DNA from: Pelotomaculum terephthalicicum JT
GTDB taxonomy: Bacteria > Bacillota > Desulfotomaculia > Desulfotomaculales > Pelotomaculaceae
Assembly (NCBI RefSeq): GCF_022410535.1
Contig: NZ_JAKNBL010000008.1
Span: 1-64,000, forward strand
Length of the DNA stretch: 64,000 nucleotides
Reading direction: 5' to 3'
Every line of letters begins with the position of its first letter. Positions within the stretch are counted from its first letter, which is position 1. Below the pieces are notes generated by a model that ran no database searches, was not told the DNA's origin, and saw nothing but the letters and a program-made list of their open reading frames with translations. Shown one piece after another: positions 23,385 to 33,840 of this stretch. A program made the translations under genes and the position numbers.

Positions 23385-24644
23385 TTGCTGGGAAGTATTG
23401 CGAATGCCCTGAAAGCTACTGAATTGAGGACAAAGCTGCTTTACACCCTTGGTATGATTTTTGTTTTCCGGCTGGGCGCTCATATTCCCGTGCCCGGGGT
23501 GAATTCGGAAAAATTTGCCGAGCTGGTTAGCAGCGGCGCTATTTTCGGATTCTTTGATGTGATTTCCGGCGGCGCGCTGAAGAATTTTTCTGTTTTTGCC
23601 ATGGGTATTATGCCTTACATCAACGCTTCAATTATTATGCAGCTCCTGACAGTGGTCATTCCGCACCTGGAGCGTCTGAGTAAAGAAGGCGAAGAAGGCC
23701 GCAAGAAAATTACCCAGTACACCCGCTACCTTACCGTGGTACTGGCGTTTATCCAGGGTATCGGCATGGTGGTCGGAGTCGGTGGTTCGCTTTATCATCC
23801 CGGTCCGGCGACTTATTTAATGACTGCCGTCACCATTACCGCCGGGACCACCTTCCTGATGTGGACGGGTGAACAAATTACTGAAAAAGGGATTGGCAAC
23901 GGTATTTCGCTGTTGATTTTCGCGGGTATTGTCTCAAGGGTTCCCTCAGGTTTACAAAGAATTATGGCTTATTTAGACGCGGGTACAATTAACATCTTGA
24001 GTCTTGTGCTGCTTGTCGTCATCGGGGGTCTGGTGATCGCCGGTGTGGTTATGGTTCAGGAAGGGCAGCGGCGCATACCCGTGCAGTACGCCAAGCGGGT
24101 GGTTGGACGCAGGGTTTACGGCGGACAGACAACCCACCTGCCGCTGCGGGTCAATCAGGCCGGTGTTATACCGGTAATTTTCGCCTCGTCACTGTTGATG
24201 TTTCCGGAAACGCTCGTGAAATATTTTTCCAACGAAGCAATCGCGGCGTTCTACTCGAAGTGGTTCGGGTGGGGAACAGTTTCACACACGGTTATTTACG
24301 CTCTTTTGATTATCGGCTTCACTTTCTTTTATACCGCCGTCATCATGAACCCGTCAGATATGGCGGATAATATCAAAAAATACGGCGGTTTTATCCCGGG
24401 GTTGCGCCCCGGGCGGCCGACGGCGGAATATATCAGCCGGGTGATGAACAAGATAACCCTGGCCGGAGCCATTTTCCTGGCCCTGGTGGCAATATTGCCG
24501 AACTTTGTACTGATGGCGACCCAGATACCAAATATCTATTTCGGCGGCACCGCGCTGCTGATTGTGGTCGGGGTGGCGCTGGACACGATGAAGCAATTGG
24601 AATCGCACATGTTGATGCGCAGTTACCAGGGGTTTATTAAGTAG
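23385..24644 (+). CDS. secY: Protein translocase subunit SecY
   Basis: Channel of the Sec translocon in the cytoplasmic membrane, 419 residues with ten predicted membrane segments. [13 protein letters not shown] near the start, [20 protein letters not shown] for the plug and second helix region, and [17 protein letters not shown] in the large cytosolic loop are diagnostic. TTG at 23385 directly abuts rplO, implying coupling. adk, the usual next gene, is absent; map follows after 8 nt. Confidence 0.97.
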   Translation: MLGSIANALKATELRTKLLYTLGMIFVFRLGAHIPVPGVNSEKFAELVSSGAIFGFFDVISGGALKNFSVFAMGIMPYINASIIMQLLTVVIPHLERLSKEGEEGRKKITQYTRYLTVVLAFIQGIGMVVGVGGSLYHPGPATYLMTAVTITAGTTFLMWTGEQITEKGIGNGISLLIFAGIVSRVPSGLQRIMAYLDAGTINILSLVLLVVIGGLVIAGVVMVQEGQRRIPVQYAKRVVGRRVYGGQTTHLPLRVNQAGVIPVIFASSLLMFPETLVKYFSNEAIAAFYSKWFGWGTVSHTVIYALLIIGFTFFYTAVIMNPSDMADNIKKYGGFIPGLRPGRPTAEYISRVMNKITLAGAIFLALVAILPNFVLMATQIPNIYFGGTALLIVVGVALDTMKQLESHMLMRSYQGFIK

Positions 24645-24652
24645 GTGGGCAT

Positions 24653-25399
24653 ATGATTACCTGTAAATCCGAAAAAGAACTCTCCTATATGAGAGACGCC
24701 GGGCGGGTTGTGGCCGAAACACTGGCGGAACTCACCAGTGCCGTTAGGGTTGGGGTAACGACCAGGGAACTGGACCGGCTGGCGGAGGACTATATTATCA
24801 AAGCCGGCGCCAAACCGGCTTTCAAGGGGTTATACGGTTTCCCCTACAGCATCTGTGCTTCAGTGAATGAAGAAGTTGTGCACGGGTTTCCCAGTTTAAG
24901 GAAGCTGGTGAGTGGAGATATTATTAGTATCGACATTGGGGCGGAAGTAAACGGATACTATGGAGACAGCGCCGTTACCGTTCCGGTGGGAGAAGTAAGC
25001 AGCGATGCCATGCGGCTCTTAAAGGCGACGGAAGAATCCCTTTATAAGGGAATTGAGCATGCCAGGGAAGGCGCCAGGCTATCAGATATATCCAATGCCG
25101 TACAAACTTGTGCCGAAGGCTATGGCTATTCGGTAGTGCGTGACTATGTCGGGCATGGAATAGGCAGCAGCCCGCACGAGGACCCGCAGGTTCCGAATTT
25201 CGGCAAGCCCGGCAGAGGCCCCAGACTGAAAGCGGGAATGACATTAGCGATCGAACCGATGATCAATATGGGCACTTTTGAAGTGCGGACTCTTACAAAC
25301 AACTGGACGGTAGTAACTTTGGACGCAAAGCTTTCAGCCCATTTCGAACATACTGTTGCCATTACGGATGACAAACCGGAGATACTGACCATATTATGA
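24653..25399 (+). CDS. map: Methionine aminopeptidase, type I
   Basis: Removes the initiator methionine from new proteins; 248 residues. The metal ligands are visible: Asp in [14 protein letters not shown] (two Asp), His in [13 protein letters not shown], Glu in AIEPMINMG and Glu in HFEHTVAIT; the substrate-binding His is in VVHGFPS. ATG at 24653. Directly after secY. Confidence 0.96.
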   Translation: MITCKSEKELSYMRDAGRVVAETLAELTSAVRVGVTTRELDRLAEDYIIKAGAKPAFKGLYGFPYSICASVNEEVVHGFPSLRKLVSGDIISIDIGAEVNGYYGDSAVTVPVGEVSSDAMRLLKATEESLYKGIEHAREGARLSDISNAVQTCAEGYGYSVVRDYVGHGIGSSPHEDPQVPNFGKPGRGPRLKAGMTLAIEPMINMGTFEVRTLTNNWTVVTLDAKLSAHFEHTVAITDDKPEILTIL

Positions 25400-25467
25400 C
25401 TACGATAATTAAAGAAAAGTACTGATTGCCGGTAGCTGTTTTCCAGATGATGAAAGGAAGGAAATAG

Positions 25468-25818
25468 ATGTCTCAGTCGGTGCCTGATGATAATAGTGGC
25501 AATATCGTTTTCAGCCGGAAATACGGCGACCGGGACGCTTTACAGGTCGGGCACTTGGTTAGCTCGACAAAAGGCCGCGATAGAGGCAGATATTATCTGG
25601 TGATAGGTTGCGAAAGTCTATCCAGGGTGTGCGTTGCGGACGGGGAAGGGCGAAAAGTGGAAAATCCCAAATATAAAAATATCAAACACTTGCATATTCA
25701 TGAAGTTATTGCCGGTGAGTTATCGAGCAAAGCGGAAAAAGGGAAAAGGATAACCAACGCGGATATTCGCGAGGAGCTCAAGAGTCTAGTGAAAAACTTT
25801 AACGAGTGTTCATTTTAA
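25468..25818 (+). CDS. KOW-domain RNA-binding protein (L14e-like)
   Basis: 116 residues. QVGHLVSSTKGRDRGRYYLV is a KOW-type motif, with a following strand GCESLSRVCVADGEGRKVEN like eukaryotic L14e. Firmicutes often carry such a gene between map and infA; its function is not established. The N-terminal 25 residues are polar and poorly conserved. ATG at 25468 follows GAAAGGAAGG. Probably ribosome-associated, by position. Confidence 0.8.
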   Translation: MSQSVPDDNSGNIVFSRKYGDRDALQVGHLVSSTKGRDRGRYYLVIGCESLSRVCVADGEGRKVENPKYKNIKHLHIHEVIAGELSSKAEKGKRITNADIREELKSLVKNFNECSF

Positions 25819-25842
25819 GATAAGGAGTTGGTCAGATACCTA

Positions 25843-26060
25843 ATGTCAAAGCAAGATGTTATCGAGGCTGAAGGTACTGTCATCGAACCGCTGCCAAACG
25901 CCATGTTCCGTGTGGAACTCCAGAACGGCCATAAAGTGCTGGCGCATGTTTCCGGCAAGATTAGGATGAACTTTATCAGGATTTTGGCCGGTGACCGGGT
26001 GACAGTCGAACTCTCGCCTTATGATTTAAACCGCGGGCGTATTATTTATCGATACAAGTA

Positions 26061-26061
<1 letters not shown>
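25843..26061 (+). CDS. infA: Translation initiation factor IF-1
   Basis: 72 residues, one OB-fold domain that occupies the A site during initiation. [20 protein letters not shown] and [20 protein letters not shown], then [15 protein letters not shown], are nearly invariant. ATG at 25843 is 15 nt from TAAGGAG, longer than usual; an in-frame TTG at 25828 abuts that site and is unlikely. Confidence 0.96.
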
Positions 26062-26284
<223 letters not shown>

Positions 26285-26307
26285 TACCAGGAGGTGTTGA
26301 ATAATTT

Positions 26308-26679
26308 ATGGCACGTATCGCAGGCGTAGACTTGCCGAGGGATAAACGGGTCGAGATTGCCCTTACTTATATTTTTGGCATTGGTAAGCCGACGTCCCAA
26401 AAAATCCTGTCTCAGACAAATGTCAACCCTGATACCAGGGTGAAGGATCTGACTGAGGATGAAATCAACAAGCTGCGTGAAATTATTGAAAAGAACCACA
26501 AAGTGGAAGGTGATTTGCGCCGGGAGATAGCCTTGAACATCAAGCGTCTGATTGAAATTGGCTGCTACCGCGGGTTAAGGCACCGCCGCGGCATGCCGGT
26601 GCGGGGGCAGCGGACCAAGACCAACGCCAGGACCCGTAAAGGGCCGCGTAAGACTGTCGGCGTGCGCAGGAAAAAGTAG
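26308..26679 (+). CDS. rpsM: 30S ribosomal protein S13
   Basis: 30S head protein contacting the 50S subunit and P-site tRNA, 123 residues. [20 protein letters not shown] and the basic tail [19 protein letters not shown] are canonical. ATG at 26308 after AGGAGGTG. A 260-nt spacer with an inverted repeat separates it from rpsK. Confidence 0.97.
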   Translation: MARIAGVDLPRDKRVEIALTYIFGIGKPTSQKILSQTNVNPDTRVKDLTEDEINKLREIIEKNHKVEGDLRREIALNIKRLIEIGCYRGLRHRRGMPVRGQRTKTNARTRKGPRKTVGVRRKK

Positions 26680-26939
26680 CATGAGTGTTAAGGTTGGCTC
26701 AGTGTGGCGTGGCGCTTACCTGGAGGGCGGTTTAGGATTAAATTGTTGTTTAGCTTAGCCGTTCCCGAAAAAAGCGGGGCAGCAGTTTTAAGCCGGCTGA
26801 GTTGGTGAGTTTGGCAGATCCGGGGGGCGAACGCGCTAGCCTGTGGGTAAGCGCTACGCCATGCGATCAAGCGGATAATCTGAGCAAACTTGATGAACGA
26901 AAAAATCTATTAAATCCATTAAATTAAGGAGGTTATTAA
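26680..26939 (+). other. Spacer between rpsM and rpsK with a long inverted repeat
   Basis: GTGTGGCGTGGCGCTTACCT (26700-26719) is matched at 16 of 20 positions by the reverse complement of GGGTAAGCGCTACGCCATGC near 26845-26864. The ends are about 125 nt apart and the interior holds smaller inverted pairs. No ORF is convincing. It is unrelated to the R and M repeats and could be a decayed mobile element or a structured RNA. Confidence 0.45.
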
Positions 26940-27329
26940 ATGGCGCGTCGCGTAACCAGAACGAAAAGACGTGAACGCAAAAATATCGAATCTGGTGTTG
27001 CGCATATCAGATCTACTTTTAATAACACCATAGTAACCATTACCGATACCAGGGGAAATGCGATATCCTGGGCCAGCGCCGGAGGCGTGGGCTTTAAAGG
27101 TTCCCGGAAAAGCACTCCGTTCGCGGCTCAAATGGCGGCTGAAAATGCCGCTAAAGAGGCCATGGAGCATGGCCTGAAAGTAGTGGAGGTAATGGTTAAA
27201 GGACCCGGCGCCGGCCGTGAGGCGGCTATCCGCTCTCTGCAGGCGGCGGGGCTGGAAGTCAATTTGATTAAAGATGTAACCCCGATTCCTCATAACGGTT
27301 GCCGGCCGCCCAAGCGCCGGAGAGTTTAA
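26940..27329 (+). CDS. rpsK: 30S ribosomal protein S11
   Basis: Platform protein lining the mRNA exit region, 129 residues. [40 protein letters not shown]-like [20 protein letters not shown] and the C-terminal [18 protein letters not shown] are typical. ATG at 26940 with AAGGAGG at 26927-26933. Confidence 0.97.
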   Translation: MARRVTRTKRRERKNIESGVAHIRSTFNNTIVTITDTRGNAISWASAGGVGFKGSRKSTPFAAQMAAENAAKEAMEHGLKVVEVMVKGPGAGREAAIRSLQAAGLEVNLIKDVTPIPHNGCRPPKRRRV

Positions 27330-27343
27330 GGAGGTGTGCTGGT

Positions 27344-27970
27344 ATGGCGAGATATACTGAAGCAGTGTGCCGGCAATGTCGCCGGGAAGGACTGAAACTA
27401 TACCTCAAAGGCGACCGTTGTTACTCAACCAAATGTGGCGTTGACCGCAGGGCTTACGCTCCCGGTCAGCACGGCCAGGGACGAAAGAAAGTTTCGGAGT
27501 ACGGCCTGCAATTAAGGGAAAAACAAAAAGCGCGCCGGATATACGGCATTTTGGAAGGCCAATTCAGGCGCTACTTCGTGAGAGCCGAGCGGCAGCCGGG
27601 TGTTACCGGTGAAAATCTGCTCCGCTTATTGGAAAGGCGGCTTGACAACGCAGTCTATCGCCTGGGACTCGGGGCATCCCGGAACGAAGCCAGGCAGCTT
27701 GTGCGGCATGGACATTTTATGGTTAACGGCCGTAAAGTGAACATACCGTCATATTCGCTCCGCGTGGGCGATGTAATTACCGTCCGGGAAAAGAGCAAGG
27801 AATCGCCGAGAGTGAAAGAGCTGCTGGAGAGGGCTGCCGAGCGCACTCCTCCCGCATGGCTTGAATTTGAGGCCGACCAGGCCATCGCCCGCGTAGTGGC
27901 GCTCCCGGCAAGGGATCAGATCGACGCTCCCGTTCAGGAGCACCTGATTGTTGAGTTATACTCCAGGTAG
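27344..27970 (+). CDS. rpsD: 30S ribosomal protein S4
   Basis: Primary assembly protein, 208 residues, zinc-binding form with CRQC and [19 protein letters not shown] near the N-terminus. The S4 RNA-binding domain follows ([34 protein letters not shown]). ATG at 27344 follows AAGGAGGTG; an upstream in-frame start would run back into rpsK. Confidence 0.97.
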   Translation: MARYTEAVCRQCRREGLKLYLKGDRCYSTKCGVDRRAYAPGQHGQGRKKVSEYGLQLREKQKARRIYGILEGQFRRYFVRAERQPGVTGENLLRLLERRLDNAVYRLGLGASRNEARQLVRHGHFMVNGRKVNIPSYSLRVGDVITVREKSKESPRVKELLERAAERTPPAWLEFEADQAIARVVALPARDQIDAPVQEHLIVELYSR

Positions 27971-28059
27971 GAGGCCATTTTGGCCGTTGGTCGTGAGCAG
28001 TCGGTTGCCGGGTGTTAACCAGCCGCCAACCACCAACCGCCAATAGGAGGGAAACGTCC

Positions 28060-29007
28060 GTGCTTGAAATTGAAAAACCGAAAATTGAAGTTGTAGAAAT
28101 GAGCGACGATTACACTTACGGCAAGTTTACAGTGGAGCCACTGGAAAGAGGCTACGGCATTACTCTGGGGAACTCCCTGCGCCGCATCCTGCTTTCCTCA
28201 TTGCCGGGCGCAGCTGTTACTTCTGTTAAGATTAACGGAGTGCTTCATGAATTTTCAACCATCCCGGGGGTTGTGGAGGATGTCACGGACATTATTTTAA
28301 ACCTCAAGAGTCTCAGCCTGAAACTTTACAGCGATGAAGAAAAGACTCTGCGCATAGAAGCTGAGGACGCCGGTGTGGTGAAAGCCGGGGATATCGTCTG
28401 TGACTCCGATGTGGAAATATTAAACCCCGATCTGGTGATAGCCACTCTGTCCGATAATGCCAGTTTATCCATGGATATTACCGTCTCCAAAGGACGGGGC
28501 TACGTCTCCGCGGAGCGTAATAAAAAGAATGAACACATTATCGGCGTGATTCCGGTGGATTCAGTTTTTACACCGGTGAGCAAGGTCAATTATAATGTGG
28601 AGAACACCCGGGTCGGCCAGATTACGGACTACGACAAGCTGACATTGGAAGTCTGGACCGACGGGAGCATCAGACCTGACGAGGCAGTCAGCCTTTCAGC
28701 CAAGATTATGAGCGAACATTTGCGTCTGTTTATCGGATTGACGGAAACGGTCAGCGATGTGGAGATCATGGTGGAAAAGGAAGAGGAGCAAAAGGATAGG
28801 ATCCTGGAAATGACCATTGAAGAGCTGGATTTATCGGTGCGTTCCTACAACTGCCTGAAGCGGGCTGGGATTAACACGGTTGAGGAGTTAATCCAGCGCA
28901 ACGAAGACGATATGATGAAAGTAAGAAATCTGGGGAAAAAATCTCTGGAAGAGGTAGTCAATAAATTACACGAACTGGGGTTATTGCTGAAAAAAAGCGA
29001 TGAATAA
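28060..29007 (+). CDS. rpoA: DNA-directed RNA polymerase subunit alpha
   Basis: Alpha subunit, 315 residues. The N-terminal dimerisation domain ([36 protein letters not shown]) nucleates polymerase assembly; the C-terminal domain ([20 protein letters not shown]) contacts UP elements and activators. GTG at 28060 after AGGAGGG; upstream in-frame codons are not conserved. Confidence 0.97.
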   Translation: MLEIEKPKIEVVEMSDDYTYGKFTVEPLERGYGITLGNSLRRILLSSLPGAAVTSVKINGVLHEFSTIPGVVEDVTDIILNLKSLSLKLYSDEEKTLRIEAEDAGVVKAGDIVCDSDVEILNPDLVIATLSDNASLSMDITVSKGRGYVSAERNKKNEHIIGVIPVDSVFTPVSKVNYNVENTRVGQITDYDKLTLEVWTDGSIRPDEAVSLSAKIMSEHLRLFIGLTETVSDVEIMVEKEEEQKDRILEMTIEELDLSVRSYNCLKRAGINTVEELIQRNEDDMMKVRNLGKKSLEEVVNKLHELGLLLKKSDE

Positions 29008-29022
29008 GGGAGGGATTTGAGA

Positions 29023-29361
29023 GTGGGCTACCAGAAGCTAGGAAGAAACACCGGCCACAGGAAGGCTATGTTAAGAAACCTGGTCACATCCCTCTTCCGG
29101 GACGAGCGGATAAATACCACTGAAGCCAGGGCCAAGGAAGTAAAAAGTATCGCCGAAAGGCTGGTTACTACCGCCAAGCAGAACGACCTCGCAGCCAGGC
29201 GCCAGGCGCTGGCGTACCTCTATGAAGAAGATGTGGTGCGCAAACTGTTTGATAAAATCGCGCCGAAATATGCGGACCGCCCGGGCGGCTATACCAGGAT
29301 TGTCAAAGTTGGCTACCGCCGGGGCGACGCCGCTAAAGCGGTTATTTTAGAGCTGATTTAA
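29023..29361 (+). CDS. rplQ: 50S ribosomal protein L17
   Basis: Tunnel-exit protein, 112 residues. [20 protein letters not shown] and the C-terminal [20 protein letters not shown] are typical. GTG at 29023 lies 8 nt from AAGGGAGGG and gives the canonical start; an in-frame TTG at 29017 is too close to that site. Last gene of the alpha operon; ecfA1 follows after 5 nt. Confidence 0.96.
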   Translation: MGYQKLGRNTGHRKAMLRNLVTSLFRDERINTTEARAKEVKSIAERLVTTAKQNDLAARRQALAYLYEEDVVRKLFDKIAPKYADRPGGYTRIVKVGYRRGDAAKAVILELI

Positions 29362-29366
29362 CCTGC

Positions 29367-30254
29367 ATGTCTAGTAATGCTCTGCCCGGAAAGCAAGCGG
29401 CGCGCGGCCGTTCCCGTGAAGGCGCGGTTTATATCAGGGTCAAAGGCCTCACATATTTCTACAACCGCGGCGGCCAGTCGGAGCAGGCGGCTTTGCATGG
29501 TGTGGACCTGGATGTATATAAAGGCGAATTCCTTGCTCTGGTCGGTCCCAACGGGTCGGGGAAATCTACCCTTGCCAGGCACTTTAACGCCCTGCTCACA
29601 CCTTTTGAGGGTACGGTCCTGGTGGATGGGATGGACACCCGCCAGGGGGAATATTTATGGGAAATCCGGCAGAGAGTGGGGATGGTTTTTCAAAACCCCG
29701 ACAACCAGATCGTCAGCTCGCTGGTGGAAGAAGACGTAGCCTTCGGCGCTGAGAACCTGGGACTGCCCCCGCCGGAGGTGCGGGCCAGAGTAGATGAGGC
29801 CCTGGTTTTAACCGGGCTGTCGGAATACCGGAACCATGCTCCGCATCTGCTCTCCGGCGGTCAAAAACAGCGGCTGGCTATCGCCGGTGTGCTGGCAATG
29901 CGTCCGGACTGCCTGGTCCTGGATGAGCCAAGCTCCATGCTTGACCCGTCCGGCCGCCGGGAACTTATGGATACCCTGCTCCGTTTAAACCGTTCCAACG
30001 GCGTCACTGTGGTTCTGGTGACTCATTACATGGAAGAAGCCGCCGTGGCGGATAGAGTAATGGTCTTGTGCTCCGGCCGGTCTGTGCTGGCGGGAACCCC
30101 GGCCGAGGTGTTCGCGGAGGAACAGTTGCTGCGGAATGTGGGGTTAGAGTTGCCGGTTGCGGCTAAAATTGCCTGTCGCCTGAGAAGGCGGGGCTTTTTA
30201 GTGCCTGATGGTATTCTCACTATTAAGGATATGGTGGCGTACCTATGCCGGTAA
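29367..30254 (+). CDS. ecfA1: Energy-coupling factor transporter ATPase EcfA1
   Basis: First ATPase of the ECF vitamin/metal importer core, 295 residues. Walker A GPNGSGKST, Q-loop VFQNPDNQIV, signature LLSGGQKQRLAIAGVLAM, Walker B CLVLDEPSSMLD and the switch histidine in VLVTHYMEEA are complete. No clear ribosome binding site precedes ATG 29367, so it is probably coupled to rplQ. It overlaps ecfA2 by 10 nt. No substrate-binding S component is nearby, which points to a shared group II module. Confidence 0.94.
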   Translation: MSSNALPGKQAARGRSREGAVYIRVKGLTYFYNRGGQSEQAALHGVDLDVYKGEFLALVGPNGSGKSTLARHFNALLTPFEGTVLVDGMDTRQGEYLWEIRQRVGMVFQNPDNQIVSSLVEEDVAFGAENLGLPPPEVRARVDEALVLTGLSEYRNHAPHLLSGGQKQRLAIAGVLAMRPDCLVLDEPSSMLDPSGRRELMDTLLRLNRSNGVTVVLVTHYMEEAAVADRVMVLCSGRSVLAGTPAEVFAEEQLLRNVGLELPVAAKIACRLRRRGFLVPDGILTIKDMVAYLCR

Positions 30255-31129
30255 TTAAGGTCGAAAATCTTACTCATGTTTACTCCAGGGGCACACCGTT
30301 TGAAGTAACCTCGCTGGATAGTGTGTCGCTGGAAATCCAAAGAGGCGAGTTTTACGCGCTGGTTGGGGCGACCGGTTCCGGCAAGTCCACCCTGGTCCAG
30401 CATTTTAACGGCATCCTGGCGCCCACCGGCGGAAATGTGCGGGTGTGCGGTATTGACGTAGCAAATAAAGGATTGCGCCGGGAACTTTGGCACAGGGTGG
30501 GGCTGGTTTTCCAACAGCCCGAGCACCAGCTTTTTGAGGAAACTGTTTTTGACGATGTGGCTTTCGGCCCGAGAAACCTGGGCTTAAACAACGCCGAGGT
30601 CAGGGAAAGGGTCATTGACGCGTTGAGACTGGTTGACCTGGACCCGGAGGAAGTAGGGCGGACATCCCCGTTCCGTCTGAGCGGCGGCATGCGCAGGAAA
30701 GCTGCCATTGCCGGTGTGCTGGCCTTGCGCCCGGAAGTGTTGGTGCTTGATGAACCGGCCGCCGGCCTGGACCCGGTGAGCAGAAGGCAGTTAATGGAAC
30801 GTATTGACCGGCTCCGGGGGGAGCGGGGGATAACAGTGGTGCTGGTTACCCACAACATGGAGGAGGTTGCCCGCTGGGCAGACCGGGTAGCCGTTTTGCA
30901 TAAAGGCCGCCTGGCCATGGAGGCGCCGCCGCGGGAGGTTTTCAACAAGACTGAAGAACTGCGCGCCCTGGGGCTGGATGTTCCGGCGACGGTAGAATTA
31001 ATGCTCCGTCTGCAGGCCCGCGGGTTGCCGGTGCGGGCTGATTTGCTAACGATTGATGAAGCGGTTGTGGAAATTGCCAGGATACTGAACATGGAGCGTA
31101 ATATGGAAATGAGGCAGCCTGGCGTATGA
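30245..31129 (+). CDS. ecfA2: Energy-coupling factor transporter ATPase EcfA2
   Basis: Second ATPase of the ECF core, 294 residues. Walker A GATGSGKST, Q-loop VFQQPEHQLFEE, Walker B LVLDEPAAGLDP and the switch region LVTHNMEEVARWAD are intact. The signature reads LSGGMRRKAAIAG where LSGGQMRR is usual, so the Gln is replaced. Pairs with EcfA1 and EcfT. Overlaps both neighbours (ATGA with ecfT). Confidence 0.94.
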   Translation: MPVIKVENLTHVYSRGTPFEVTSLDSVSLEIQRGEFYALVGATGSGKSTLVQHFNGILAPTGGNVRVCGIDVANKGLRRELWHRVGLVFQQPEHQLFEETVFDDVAFGPRNLGLNNAEVRERVIDALRLVDLDPEEVGRTSPFRLSGGMRRKAAIAGVLALRPEVLVLDEPAAGLDPVSRRQLMERIDRLRGERGITVVLVTHNMEEVARWADRVAVLHKGRLAMEAPPREVFNKTEELRALGLDVPATVELMLRLQARGLPVRADLLTIDEAVVEIARILNMERNMEMRQPGV

Positions 31130-31920
31130 TTAACGTTACTATCGGCCAGTTTGTTCCGGGCAACTCATTATTGCACCGCCTTGATCCTCGGACCAAGGTT
31201 GTTTGTGTAATCGCGACGGCAATTGCGGTTTTTATCATCGCCTCATGGTATGAGTTCGCTCTGTTGACCGGATTTGTTTTTTTATCCATGATTCTCACGG
31301 GGATTTCCGCGAAGATTTTTTTTCGGGGCTTGTTGTCGATTTGGCTGCTGCTGGCGGTTACATTTTTTCTCCAGGCACTGTTGACGCCGGGGGAAGTATG
31401 GTTCGGGCTGGGGTTTTTAAAAGTCACCAAGGAGGGTCTGGCAGGGGGCGGCCAGATTTTTTTAAGACTGGTATTGCTGATTTTAATCGCTTTTCTGCTT
31501 ACTCTGACTACGTCCCCGGTAAACCTCACCGCCGCGCTGGAAAGTATCCTTGCTCCGCTTAGACGGGTCGGGGTGCCTACCCATGAATTAGCCATGATGA
31601 TGACTATAGCCTTGCGTTTTGTTCCCACCTTGCTGAATGAGGCTGATAAAATTGCCAAAGCCCAGCGGTCCCGCGGCGCCGGGTTTGGTTCAGGCGGGGC
31701 GATGGACCGGGTGAAAGGTTTGTTGCCGTTGTTCGTGCCGCTTTTCGCCGGGGCGCTGCGCAGCGCCGAGGAACTTGCCGTGGCTATGGAGGCGCGCTGC
31801 TACCGGGGCGGCGCCAACCGGACGAGAATGCACAGTTTGACGCTGAAACCGGAGGATTATATGACGCTGCTCATTACCTTCGCGATCCTTGCCATAACGG
31901 TTTGGCTTAGATATACATAA
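31126..31920 (+). CDS. ecfT: Energy-coupling factor transporter transmembrane protein EcfT
   Basis: Membrane scaffold joining the two ATPases to exchangeable S components, 264 residues with about five to six membrane segments. The two coupling motifs are visible as KAQRSRGAGFG and MEARCYRGG, each with the Ala/Ser-Arg-Gly type core. NVTIGQFVPGNSLLHRLDPR at the N-terminus is typical. ATG at 31126 overlaps the ecfA2 stop. Confidence 0.94.
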   Translation: MINVTIGQFVPGNSLLHRLDPRTKVVCVIATAIAVFIIASWYEFALLTGFVFLSMILTGISAKIFFRGLLSIWLLLAVTFFLQALLTPGEVWFGLGFLKVTKEGLAGGGQIFLRLVLLILIAFLLTLTTSPVNLTAALESILAPLRRVGVPTHELAMMMTIALRFVPTLLNEADKIAKAQRSRGAGFGSGGAMDRVKGLLPLFVPLFAGALRSAEELAVAMEARCYRGGANRTRMHSLTLKPEDYMTLLITFAILAITVWLRYT

Positions 31921-31967
31921 AGCAATTCAAGCGAACATTTCACTGTAGCTGTTAATTTGAGGATAAT

Positions 31968-32756
31968 ATGCGCAATATTAAGGTTACGATAGCTTATGAC
32001 GGCACCAATTACCATGGATTCCAGGAGCAGCGCGGCACAAGGTTTCAAACGGTGCAGGGCGTTCTGGAAGAGCGGCTGTTCCAGCTGGCTCAAAGGCCTG
32101 TTCAGGTTAGCGGCGCCGGCAGGACGGATGCCGGAGTGCACGCCCGCGGGCAAGTAATCAGTTTCGCGGCAGATGGCTGGCCCGTGCCGGCGGAGCGGAC
32201 GGCATACGCCCTGAACAGTTTGCTGCCGCGGGATATCGTGGCCTTGGACGCGGAAGAAGTGCCGGTGTCGTTTCACGCGCGCTTTTCCGCCATCGCTAAA
32301 ACATATCGCTACACAGTTTATCACGGAAAATGGCATTCCCCTTTCCACCGCCTGTACAGTTACCATGTGCCCAAACAGCTGGACTTTAACGCCATGCGGG
32401 AAGCAGCCGGCTATTTGGAGGGAAGGCACGACTTCAGCGCCTTTCGCGCCCTGGGCACGCCGGTTAAAACGACGGTGCGCACGCTTTACCAGGCGCGGGT
32501 GGCAAGCGAGGGTGATCTCGTTTACATAATATTGCGGGCGGATGGATTTCTCTACCACATGGCCCGCATGATTTCCGGCACCTTGCTCCGGGTGGGTCTG
32601 GGGAAACTGGCGGCAGGCGAAGTGGCCGGCATCCTGGCAAGCCTGGACAGCCTGAAAGGCGGTCCCACCCTCCCGGCCAGGGGTTTGTGTTTGGAAAAAG
32701 TAGAGTATCCGGCGGCGGAAGCCATGATTGGCAAACCGTATGCCGCTGTCGATTGA
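31968..32756 (+). CDS. truA: tRNA pseudouridine(38-40) synthase TruA
   Basis: Converts uridines 38-40 of the tRNA anticodon arm to pseudouridine; 262 residues. VTIAYDGTNYHGFQEQ begins the fold and GAGRTDAGVHARGQV carries the catalytic Asp. ATG at 31968 follows TGAGG. The ecf-truA-rplM-rpsI order is a standard Firmicute cluster. Confidence 0.96.
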   Translation: MRNIKVTIAYDGTNYHGFQEQRGTRFQTVQGVLEERLFQLAQRPVQVSGAGRTDAGVHARGQVISFAADGWPVPAERTAYALNSLLPRDIVALDAEEVPVSFHARFSAIAKTYRYTVYHGKWHSPFHRLYSYHVPKQLDFNAMREAAGYLEGRHDFSAFRALGTPVKTTVRTLYQARVASEGDLVYIILRADGFLYHMARMISGTLLRVGLGKLAAGEVAGILASLDSLKGGPTLPARGLCLEKVEYPAAEAMIGKPYAAVD

Positions 32757-32793
32757 CTGGTTTTTATATCTGTCAGTTTTGACCTTGTTTAAC

Positions 32794-32822
32794 TTGACAC
32801 TGGAAATGCTTTATGTTATATT
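32794..32822 (+). promoter_or_regulatory. sigma-A promoter with extended -10 for rplM-rpsI
   Basis: TTGACA (32794-32799), 17-nt spacer ending in TGT, TATATT (32817-32822). The TGn before the -10 is the extended element. Start of transcription near 32829. Confidence 0.8.
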
Positions 32823-32917
32823 GTAATACGTGGTTTTTTGACGGTTCATTAGCCCCGTCCGTTGAAAAGCGGCATAGTTTGTTTTACTTTTTGCCTTATT
32901 TTGAGGAGGTATTTTTA

Positions 32918-33349
32918 ATGAAGAGCTACATGGCTAAACCTCTTGAGATAAAAGAACGCAAGTGGTATACTCTGGACGCTGAAGGCAAGGTTCTCGGCAG
33001 GCTGGCCGTTGAAGCGGCACGGATTCTGCGTGGAAAACATAAACCTGACTTTACTCCCCATGTCGATACCGGTGACTTTGTCATAGTGATCAATGCCGAG
33101 AAAATTGTGTTGACCGGCAATAAACTTGCCAACAAAAAATACATAAGGCACTCCGGCTACCCCGGCGGCCTGAAAGTAGTCAGTTACGGCACCTTGATGA
33201 AAACAAGGCCTGAACTCGCGGTGGAAAAGGCCATCAAGGGAATGCTGCCTCATAACAAGTTGGGTGCGGATATGGGCAGGAAGCTTAAAGTATACAAGGG
33301 CCCTGAGCATCCTCATCAAGCGCAGAAGCCTGAAGCCTGGCAGATGTAA
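32918..33349 (+). CDS. rplM: 50S ribosomal protein L13
   Basis: Early assembly protein, 143 residues. [38 protein letters not shown] and [20 protein letters not shown] are typical. ATG at 32918 is set by GAGGAGGT; an upstream in-frame ATG at 32813 would fall inside the promoter. Operon partner of rpsI. Confidence 0.96.
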   Translation: MKSYMAKPLEIKERKWYTLDAEGKVLGRLAVEAARILRGKHKPDFTPHVDTGDFVIVINAEKIVLTGNKLANKKYIRHSGYPGGLKVVSYGTLMKTRPELAVEKAIKGMLPHNKLGADMGRKLKVYKGPEHPHQAQKPEAWQM

Positions 33350-33371
33350 CAGAGAAGGAGGAACCGACAAA

Positions 33372-33764
33372 ATGGCTCAAGTGATGTTTTACGGTACCGG
33401 ACGGAGGAAAAATGCTATAGCCAGGGTGTTTTTACTGCCTGGTGAAGGTAATGTGACCATTAACAAAAGACCTTTAAGCGAATATTTCGGCCGGCGGACA
33501 CTGGAAATGATCGTCCGCCAGCCGATTGAACTGATTGGCGGAGCGGGACGGTTTGATATTCAGGCCAAGGTTTTGGGCGGCGGTATCAGCGGCCAGGCGG
33601 GAGCGATAAAAATGGGTATTGCCCGCGCGCTCGTTCAGGCAGATCCCAATCTTCGTCCCATGTTGAAGAAAGCCGGTTTTTTAACCAGGGATCCGCGGAT
33701 GAAAGAACGCCGGAAATACGGCTTGAAGAAAGCCCGCCGCGCGCCTCAATTTTCAAAACGTTAA
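33372..33764 (+). CDS. rpsI: 30S ribosomal protein S9
   Basis: 30S head protein whose C-terminal tail touches P-site tRNA, 130 residues. [20 protein letters not shown] and the tail [18 protein letters not shown] are complete. ATG at 33372 after GAAGGAGG. A strong terminator follows 50 nt downstream. Confidence 0.97.
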   Translation: MAQVMFYGTGRRKNAIARVFLLPGEGNVTINKRPLSEYFGRRTLEMIVRQPIELIGGAGRFDIQAKVLGGGISGQAGAIKMGIARALVQADPNLRPMLKKAGFLTRDPRMKERRKYGLKKARRAPQFSKR

Positions 33765-33813
33765 ATACAATTCGTGTGTTATTTTGCTTATTAATAATAG
33801 AACCATAGTCTAC

Positions 33814-33840
33814 AAAAAAGGAAGGTTAACCTTCCTTTTT
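33814..33840 (+). terminator. Terminator after rpsI
   Basis: GGAAGG-TTAA-CCTTCC palindrome flanked by A6 and T5; it may work in both directions. Confidence 0.85.

Noticed and set aside
28012-28059. N-terminal extension of rpoA
   Set aside because: Residues do not resemble the family and the AGGAGGG site lies inside the extension.
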